From NCBI RefSeq assembly GCF_040183065.1, contig NC_091125.1, positions 127,269,621 through 127,333,620 on the forward strand: 64,000 nt of DNA, in the 5' to 3' direction. Every line of letters starts with the position of its first letter. The first letter of the stretch is position 1. Position numbers and translations under genes: made by a program. Below, one piece after another: positions 56,651 to 64,000 of this stretch. The notes below the pieces were generated by a model. The model was not told the DNA's origin and ran no database searches. It worked only from the letters and a program-made list of their open reading frames with translations. The stretch comes from Periplaneta americana. Taxonomy: Eukaryota > Arthropoda > Insecta > Blattodea > Blattidae.

Positions 56651-57149
56651 TATCACAAAGAAGAATTTCCTAATTATTTAATAATAATGCTTGTTTTGAT
56701 CCCATCTTCTATTCAGAAGTTTTCCTCACTTGTTATATACTAAAAATATAATGTATATGTAATATTCAGGTAATATATTATAAGTTTATTGACATTTGTA
56801 TATTTCTTATTCATCTTGTGTTGGGCAAGTATGTGATCCACGCAATACAAGAGATTTCTGCGGGACTCCAGCTCCCCTGTGACATTCCAACAATTTTCCA
56901 TTATCTTCATTACAAGTTTAATATTCATATACCGCCTGTGGTTCACTGCGGATAGTCTTATATTGGCATACACTTCTGGGCACTAGCGGCATCTATGAGT
57001 CAGGACGAATAACACAAGGACCCTGCCAATACAAAAAAAAAAACATATTTTTATTCATATCATAAGATCTGCAAACATTTTATATTAAAATAGCCTACAG
57101 TAAGTTCCTACTTCCGGCTATTACATACACAAATATGACCCGAATTTTA
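56651..57149. other. Non-coding sequence, nothing recognised
   Basis: The short - strand frame at 56740-56973 has no supporting features. Confidence 0.4.
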
Positions 57150-57424
57150 GTCGGTTATTCAACGATTTTGTATCAACTGCTATGTTACTTGGCGTCGATG
57201 GATTAGGTGATAGCGAAATGGCATTTGGCAAGATGAAACGAGGATTCAGGAAGCGATTACTTGATATTCCCATTACAGTTGGAAAAAATTTCAGAAAAAA
57301 CTCAGCCAGGTAATCAACACAAGAGGAAATCTAACCCAAGTTCGAGCGCAGCCCTGGAGCAGTAGGCAAATGCGTTACCTTCTGAGTTACACCGGTGGCA
57401 GAATAGATTTAATTTTGCGTACAG
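57150..57424 (-). mobile_element. tRNA-derived SINE, family A
   Basis: - strand head tgccaccggtgtaactcaga with degenerate boxes, then the family body (reverse: ggcgtcgatggattaggtga ... atggcatttggcaagatgaa). Decayed; no TSD recognised. Confidence 0.8.
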
Positions 57425-57761
57425 GCCAAGGCCGTGGGACAGAACCTCGTCTCTAAATGGAAATGTCAGTTTGAGAAATGATTCAGTTTTGGACTCAAGA
57501 CAAGGCACGCCCGAAGAGTTAAAAAAAAAAGGACAATCTACACTTTAACGATAATGCCAAAAATTATAATGAATTCAATTTTTTTCACATGTTATGGACT
57601 TGTAATCTATTTTCAACATAAAGTGAGTGGTTTATACTTTAAAACTACGCACTGCATTCAGTAATTTTAATAAATTTAAATGTATTATTCTAGGTATTAC
57701 ACTTTATGAATCCCTATTTTAATAATCATTATTATTGATCAGATTTTTGTATTCGACAGAT

Positions 57762-58930
57762 ATTGGGAAAAGATAGGAGTATAAGGGTACAGTACATCAG
57801 TTATTCATAGGTTTCAAAAAGGCATATGACTCGGTTAAGAGAGAAGTATTATATAACATTCTTAATGAATTTGGTATTCCCAAGAAACTAGTTCGATTAA
57901 TTAAAATGTGTCTCAATGAAACTTACAGCAGAGTCCGTATAGGAGAGTTTCTGATGCTTTTCCAATTCACTGCGGGCTAAAGCAAGGAAATGCACTATCA
58001 CCTTTACTTTTTAACTTCGCTCTAGATTATCCCATTAGAAAAGTTCAGGATAACAGGCAGGGTTTGGAATTGAACGGGTTACATCAGCTTCTTGTCTATG
58101 CGGATGACTTGAATATGTTAGGAGAAAATCCACAAACGGTTAGGGAAAACACGGAAATGTTACTTGAGGCAAGTAAAGAGACAGGTTTGGAAATAAATCC
58201 CGAAAAGACTAAGTATATGATTATGTCTCGTGACCAGAAAATTGTACGAAATGGAAATATAAAAATTGGAGACTTATCCTTCGAAGAGGTGGAAAAATTC
58301 AAATATCTTGGAGCAACAGTAACAAATATAAATGACACTCGGGAGGAAATTAAATGCAGAATAAATATGGTAAATGCGTGTTATTATTCGGTTGATAAGT
58401 TTTTGTCATCTAGTCTGCTGTCAAAAAATCTGAAAGTTAGAATTTATAAAACAGTTATATTACCGGTTGTTTTGTATGGTTGTGAAAATTGGACGCTCAC
58501 TTTGAAACAGGAACAGAGATTAAGGGTGTTTGAAAACAAGGTTCTTAGGAAAATATTTGGGGCTAAGAGGGATGAAGTTACAGGAGAATGGAGAAAGTTA
58601 CACAACGCAGAACTGCACGCATTGTATTCTTCACCTGACATAATTAGGAACATGAAATCGAGGAGTTTGAGATGGGCAGGGCATGTAGCACGTACCTATG
58701 GGCGAATCCAGAAATGCATATAGAGTGTTAGTTGGGAGACCGAAGGGAAACAGACCTTGGGGAGGCCGAGACGTGGAAGAGAGGATAATATTAAAATGGA
58801 TTTGAGGGAGGTAGGATATGATGATAGAGAGTGGATTAATCTTGCTCAGGATAGGGACCGATGGCGAGCTTATGTTAGGGCGGCAATGAACCTCCGGGTT
58901 CCTTAAAAGCCATTTGTAAGTAAGTATTAT
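57762..58930 (+). mobile_element. LINE (RTE-like), longest RT-bearing copy
   Basis: Starts within the RT domain and runs to the 3' end ...gggttccttaaaagccattt-gtaagtaagt. Visible: RT motif A region FKKAYDSVKREVLYNILNEF, motif B-like [18 protein letters not shown] (after a break), motif [19 protein letters not shown], then the continuous frame 58064-58723 with [60 protein letters not shown] and [10 protein letters not shown]. Further breaks follow before the RWEDN-type tail. The endonuclease and 5' end are missing. 'RTE-like' is my best guess from the tail arrangement. Confidence 0.9.
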
Positions 58931-59204
58931 GTAATGAGATGCCATTTATAATAGATTAAGTTCCAAATAAATATTACAACAACAATAACATTTTATGAAT
59001 CAACATCGTTGGTTACAATGTTTTCCAATGTGTGAAATATTCGTGAGTTGAAATCCGATTCAAGGGGATGAGCTTTTAATAATATCATAAATCCTTAGAA
59101 TAGATTCCTTCGGAAGGGAGAAGAAGCTAGCAGAAATGTGTCGTAAATTAAGGACTTTGAAACAATTCTGCACCTGAGTGAAAGGGCCCTAGGAAATATT
59201 TAAT
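58931..59204. other. Non-coding sequence, nothing recognised
   Basis: No supported features. Confidence 0.4.
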
Positions 59205-59690
59205 AGTCATTATCATCCTGGCGGCGCTGCCGCGTATTTCCATGAAGAATCATCGGCTTCATCTCGTCAAATACCACCTCGATATTACCAATTCCATCGT
59301 TCTTAAATAACTTAGGAGTTGATACATAGTTGTTAAATAAGACTGAAAAAGCATTGAAGTTAGAAAAATAATGTGCGCATGTGCATAATTCTGTATGTTT
59401 ATTTGCACTTACTTCCTCTTTCGCAGAATGAAAGGAAATTGAGCGCACAGATTCATAGGAAGATTTATAAGCTGTGTCTTCACTTGAAGGAAATAATTTT
59501 GTCTTATCTATATCTGGAACACGCCGTATGGAGTAAATGGGTGTAGGCCTACGTTAATCCTTTCAAAAGAAAAGGCTTTTACATTTAAAATATGAGAAGA
59601 ATTTAGGAATTTAAAATCACTAAAAACCCAGAAGAGTATTTTCCGTCTTTGCAGTGTGACATTATTAAGGTAAGATATGTGTGGAAAAGG
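59205..59690 (-). repeat. Inverted pair, arm 1 (with family A SINE 3' part)
   Basis: Reverse complement of 62115-62590 over about 480 bases: shared segments include gaaattgagcgcacagattcata, gcataattttgt-like, ggagtaaatgggtgta and ttaaaatatgagaag. The outer ~120 bases (59225-59343) are the body end of a family A SINE in + orientation. Divergence about 15-20%. Confidence 0.8.
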
Positions 59691-59879
59691 AGTCATGGGA
59701 GCACATTCTAGCACATTGTAAAAAAATAGAGCATCTCCGAAGAAAATAACTACCACCCTCGATGTTAGGTCGGAATAGAGGTTCGCTTGCATGTCTTGAT
59801 CTCATGGGGAATAGAGAATACTAATAAAAGACTGGATTGTTCCTGTTCAAGGCGAGACAGTTTAGAACAACAGCTGTTG

Positions 59880-59943
59880 GTTCTAGTTTTTTTTTTAGTT
59901 TTATTTGGTTATTTAACGAAGCTGTATTAATTATGAGGTTATT
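59880..59943 (-). mobile_element. tRNA-derived SINE, family A, 3' part (split by LINE)
   Basis: ttttttttagttttatttgg-ttatttaacgaagctg is the tail end of a family A SINE on the - strand, continued at 61026-61224 beyond the LINE. The 11-bp TSD aacagctgttg occurs at 59869-59879 and 61225-61235, enclosing both pieces. Confidence 0.88.
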
Positions 59944-61025
59944 TACAATTTACAATGGTGTTCACTATCCTTATGCAGATGACACAGTTTTACTTTTTGG
60001 TGGAAAAACCTGGTACGATGCATATAATAACTCAAATAATGGACTTAAATTAATAAAAAAAATGGTTTGACATAAATTATCTATCAACGAAAATAAAACC
60101 ATAATTTTATTATTCTATTCTCATTATCTGAAAAATGTAACAAACCTCCTATATCTATATTAAGTATTAAATTACATAATTCTGATTATTGTCTTATACA
60201 GTGTAAATGTCCGATTATTAAAGAGTCCTCTGAAGTTAAGTATTTAGACATAATTTTCGATAATCATTTAAAATGGAACCAACACATTAATTACCTTTGT
60301 AATAAATTACGTAAAATAGTATATTATTTTGTTTTATTGAGGAATTACTTGTCAATAAGTTTATTACGCACAATATTTTTAACTTTATTTCAATCGGTAA
60401 TTATGTATGGAATTATAGGATGGGGTAGCTCATTTAAATCCAATTTAATCCACTTTATTTATTACAGAAAAAAATAATTAAAATATGTCTTCATAAACCT
60501 ATTGATTTTCCATCTCAAAATTTGTTTGTAGACTTTAATGTACTTAACGTGAGACAAATTTATTATATTGTATTAATAAAATTTATACATAAAAATCGAA
60601 ATAATTTTGAATTGTATTCTCATAGTTATGAAACAAAAGGTATGAATTCTTTAACATTGTTTGAACCAAAATGCAACACTGTTACAGTATTTAATCATAG
60701 TAGTAATTTAGGCCCAAGAATATATAACAAATTTATATTTAAATATCCTAATCTTGTCAATTCTAATAGTTCTAATATTAAATTAAAAAATTTATGTATG
60801 GATTTTATAAAATTTGAAAAATTGTAAATTTAAATTTATATACTATAATTGCATAGTAGACATAAGACAAATTGTGTTGTATAATTATTAATTTCAATTC
60901 AGGAATCCGCCTCTGAGCACGAGTTCTACTCTTTCAGGGGCGAGCTAAAGTTTTTCTGTATATATATATATTATATTTTATGTTCCAATTATTAGCAAAA
61001 TAATAAATAAATATATAAATAAATA
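59944..61025 (+). mobile_element. LINE (CR1/Jockey-like) 3' part nested in a SINE
   Basis: Begins at RT motif C (VHYPYADDTVLLFGGKTW), then NSNNGLKLIKK and LSINENKT. Later frames give VKYLDIIFDNHLKWNQHINY, LFQSVIMYGIIGWGSSFK and the terminal 101-codon frame 60522-60827 (VLNVRQIYYIVLIKF ... IYNKFIFKYPNL) to a stop. The 3' UTR of about 190 bases ends in aataaataaatatataaata. The protein is interrupted at several points. It is related to the element at 31889-32882, which has the same LHWKNHI/LKWNQHI segment. Confidence 0.85.
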
Positions 61026-61224
61026 AATTTAGCGCCGATGAGATTGGTGATAGCGAGATGGTATTTGGCGAGATGAGGTCGAGGATTCGCCATAGATTAC
61101 CTGGTTGGAGAAAATCTCGGAAAAACCCAACAAGTAATCAGCCCAAGCGGGGATCTAACCCGCGCCCGAGTGCAACTTCAGACCGGCAGGCAAGCGTCTT
61201 AACCGACTGAGCCACGCCGGTGGC
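61026..61224 (-). mobile_element. tRNA-derived SINE, family A, 5' part (split by LINE)
   Basis: Well-preserved head on the - strand: gccaccggcgtggctcagtc with box A, box B gcgggttagatccccgc, and body through ccaggtaatctatggcgaat. The best view of the family A head in this window. Confidence 0.9.
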
Positions 61225-61296
61225 TAACAGCTGTTGAAGTTTATGATATGAACTGACGAAGGAATAATGTTAACTATTGAATTATACACTTTTATG

Positions 61297-61454
61297 GTGT
61301 GTGGATAAGCTTCAGGGCTTCTACCGCGTTGTCTTGGTGTTACTGGCTGACGTTTCGACCGCTGTGTTGTGGCCATCTTCAGAGCAGTTGTTGGATAAGG
61401 AAACAAGCTTATCCACACACCATTTACACCAGCCGCGGAAGCCTACGCGAACAC
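61297..61454 (-). mobile_element. 158-bp insertion with 14-bp TSD, hammerhead-like motif
   Basis: Flanked by perfect tatacacttttatg copies at 61283-61296 and 61455-61468. A ~18-bp inverted repeat (gtgtgtggataagctt near 61298, its complement near 61406) brackets most of it. On the - strand it contains ctgaagatggcc ... ggtcgaaacgtcagc, which recalls the hammerhead-ribozyme-containing terminal repeats of Penelope-like elements (CUGAnGA ... GAAAC). The TSD and short length fit a retroposed fragment. Confidence 0.5.
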
Positions 61455-61705
61455 TATACACTTTTATGTTTGTTATTAAGTTAATGTATATGATATAATG
61501 TGTTTTGTATGCACCACTTGCTTATTAATCTGTGTGTTTTATGGAGAGTGGTTGGATTTTAATCATAGGTGAGGAGGGAGAAACCTACAAAGTAGGACCA
61601 GTTGTGAAAAGCACGTAGGGTGAAAAGACCCGTGCACTGGATGTAAGGCAAATCCTGATAGTGTAATGCACTTGTGTGTATAATTGCTGAATAAATCCAT
61701 ACCTA

Positions 61706-61989
61706 ACTATTAAGGTAGGTAGAGCAACTGTCTACGGACTGGAAGGTCCGGGGTTCGATCAAGGGTGGTAATGGTATTTTCTCGTTAAAAAACTTCCAGA
61801 ACGACGCCAAGGTTCACTCAGCCTCTTATCAAATTGAGTACCGAATCTTTATCGAGGGTAAAGGAGTCAGAGTGTGGTGCCACCACACCATCTCATTCTA
61901 GTGCAGAGATCAAGAAAGCATGGAGCTCTACCTCCATGCCACCAAAGTGCCTTCATGGCATATGAAGAGGTTACCTTTTTACCTTTGCC
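61706..61989 (+). mobile_element. tRNA-derived SINE, family B
   Basis: Head aggtaggtagagcaactgtc, box B ccggggttcgatcaagggtg, body as at 12464-12751, end gaggttacctttttaccttt. No clear TSD. Confidence 0.85.
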
Positions 61990-62114
61990 ATTGCTAAAAA
62001 ATAAATTATGTTCGTCATATAGATAATATTCGCCTGGTATTGAAAGGATAATGAATTCCTTCCTACAATAACCAGGCAGATGTTCGTCAGCACTTGAAAG
62101 TATCAGTAACCAGC
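61990..62114. other. Non-coding sequence, nothing recognised
   Basis: No supported features. Confidence 0.4.
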
Positions 62115-62590
62115 CAATTATTTACATATAGGCCTAACTTAATAACGCCACACTTCAAAGAAGAAAAATAGTCTCCTGAGTTGTTAGTGACTTTAAGTTT
62201 CTAAAGTCTTCTCATATTTTAAATATAAGTTGTTTCTTTTTAAAGGATTAAAGTAAGCTTACACCCATTTACTCCGTACAGCAGCTACTAGTGTTCCAGT
62301 TATAGATAAGATAAAATTATTTTCTTCAAGTGATGACACAGCTTATAAATCTTCCTATGAATTTGTGCGCTCAATTTCCTTTCATTCTGCGAAAGAGGAA
62401 GTAAATGCAAAAAACCTACAAAATTATGCACATGTGCACAATATTTCACTAACCTCAAAGCTTTTTCAGTCTTATTTAACGACGTTGTACCAACTCCTAA
62501 CTTATTTAGCGTCGATGGAATTGGTGATGTGGAGATTGTATTTGGCGAGATGAAGTCGATGATCCACCATGGAACTATCAGTCATTCGCC
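62115..62590 (+). repeat. Inverted pair, arm 2
   Basis: Partner of 59205-59690. Here the family A SINE that forms the outer part is nearly complete and continues to 62722. The similar short peptides read from both arms (MRSISFHSAKEEV) are only a sign of the repeat. Confidence 0.8.
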
Positions 62591-62722
62591 TTACAGTTGA
62601 GAAAAGCCTCTTAAAAACCCAAGTAGATAATCGGCCCAAAGTGGGAACCTAACCAACGAACGCTCGAAAGCAGCTCCGGATCGGCAGACAAATGCGCTAC
62701 TATCTGAGCTACGCCGGTGCCC
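62465..62722 (-). mobile_element. tRNA-derived SINE, family A
   Basis: - strand head gggcaccggcgtagctcaga, degenerate box B, body to the tail ...gtcgttaaataaga at 62465. Lies at the outer edge of arm 2. Confidence 0.82.
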
Positions 62723-64000
62723 GTTAACTTTACTGTTGTGGGAGAACAGAGTGTTTTCGGAAGAAAGAGCGTACCGTGCCAACTTGTGCGTTTAGAAGGT
62801 TATTTCACCTCAAATTTGAGAATGTGTTTGTTTAAAATAACTAGTGTAGTCAATTAATTTAACCTATAAGCTAAACTAAATCCCATACTAAAACTGTTAA
62901 TGTAATACCCTCCCGAGCAACGACAGTGATGTATGTATGAGATTGTGGTCATGTCTGGAGAGGTGTTTGTTTTCATATAACCTGAATCAGCCACAATATA
63001 CAAAATAAATAATCATAACCAAAAGCAACGGACATTGCAATTAGGCCTATATTGTAAAATAGTTATTTATAATACAAGTTCATAAACGAGGCGAAAGCCA
63101 GTTTCACAAACACACGAGGGCCAAAAAGATAACTTTACGAATGTGTATCATACTGTGTTTTTTTCTACAATAGCACAAATGTACATTAAATAAATATCTG
63201 AAGTTGGAAAGGTTATAAGATCACGATGTCATGGCCGTTTAAATTCAGAACCTTTAAGAAATAAGTACCCATGGAATGATAGTCTGTTATATTCATTATC
63301 ACGATTTAATGGCCGTCTAAACCGGCCATAATCAACAAAGCGATTACAAAAAGTTGAATGCTGCATCATGCTACATATGTAACTTCAGAATAGTAAGGGC
63401 TAAAATGTAGATAATGAATGTTAAATTTGTCACCTATTTGCGTTACTGTAATATTTATGTTCTGAAAGATCCAGGTAATGCATTAATTAATTTATTACTG
63501 AATGAAGTTTGTACATTAAATCTGTGGTGTTTGGGTAAAGGGAGATAAGTCATAAAAATGGGTTAGGAGATAAACGAAAATTAAACTTGGAACCCTTATT
63601 ACAAATAATTTTCTACACAAATAAAACACATCAACTGCTTGTATTCTTTGATTTTTGCACACCCACTTGTATAATTTAACTTGAGTGTTCATCTGGGGAA
63701 CAAAATTCCACCTGGACAAAAAAATGACATACCCCTTTACCCGAACACCACAGAAATATTGCATTTTCTTTGGCATTGCGCCAAGTGAATATCATTGCGT
63801 AAAGTAGGCCTATTTATTTACTTTTTACGCAGAGTGTTATAAAGGCTCGCTGTACGCACTGATAACAGTGGATAAAATGCAACTTTACGCACTATAGTAG
63901 AAAAAAATATATATAAAGCCAGTTGTGTAGACCAATTTACTGACAGAGTCGTTGCACAGGATGTGCCATTTGAGGCTGGTCTACGTTACACCCGCGATAA
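62723..64000. other. Right-hand end, nothing recognised
   Basis: AT-rich sequence. A - strand frame at 63776-63516 has no recognisable domain. No element edges or splice-supported exons were found. Confidence 0.4.

Overview
The window reads as an intron-rich, AT-rich, repeat-laden insect genome. Its tRNA-derived SINE set, its RTE-like LINEs with (AAGT)n tails and its many TA-, TWA- and 8-bp-TSD DNA transposons resemble what I recall from cockroaches such as Periplaneta. That assignment is inference from memory, not a database match. There is no bacterial, viral or CRISPR content.

Host coding: only one gene is convincing. It runs on the + strand through the first 25 kb as widely spaced exons: an acidic exon cut by the left edge (1-396), a 52-bp exon (2781-2832), a second acidic exon (18388-18838), a second 52-bp exon (22291-22342) and a terminal exon (24304, stop at 24356-24358). 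The two 52-bp exons have the same length, the same splice phases and related peptides, and both acidic exons end on CAAG|GT in the same phase, so the gene appears to carry a duplicated two-exon module. I do not recognise the protein. Weaker candidates are a two-exon mini-gene on the - strand inside the second intron (3055-3327), a possible first exon at 28216 and a 27-bp - strand exon at 28720.

Repeats: 1-2.8 kb holds a direct duplication whose breakpoint coincides with the end of a pogo-like element. 3.6-8.1 kb holds SINEs of three families with target-site duplications (TSDs). 10.0-10.8 kb is a solo LTR. 11.8-15.3 kb holds three foldback elements, one capped at both ends by tRNA-like cloverleaves. 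15.4-17.4 kb has a LINE 3' end, a Harbinger-like MITE and a tRNA dimer. 19 kb and 22.7-24 kb are intronic minisatellites. 26-33 kb is mostly LINE debris. 33.8-37.5 kb is a nest of DNA transposons, including a hAT element sitting at the stop codon of a mariner-like transposase. 38-44 kb has SINEs, LINE remnants and transposase scraps. 45.2-46.4 kb is a 1.2-kb ATCT/AATC tetranucleotide block. 47-51 kb has LINEs and a MITE inside a SINE. 51-57 kb has two hAT-type and two other DNA elements. 57-63 kb has LINEs, SINEs, a LINE nested in a SINE, and a large inverted pair.

All boundaries come from reading by eye. Elements with matching TSDs are placed to the base; those described as approximate may be off by tens of bases.
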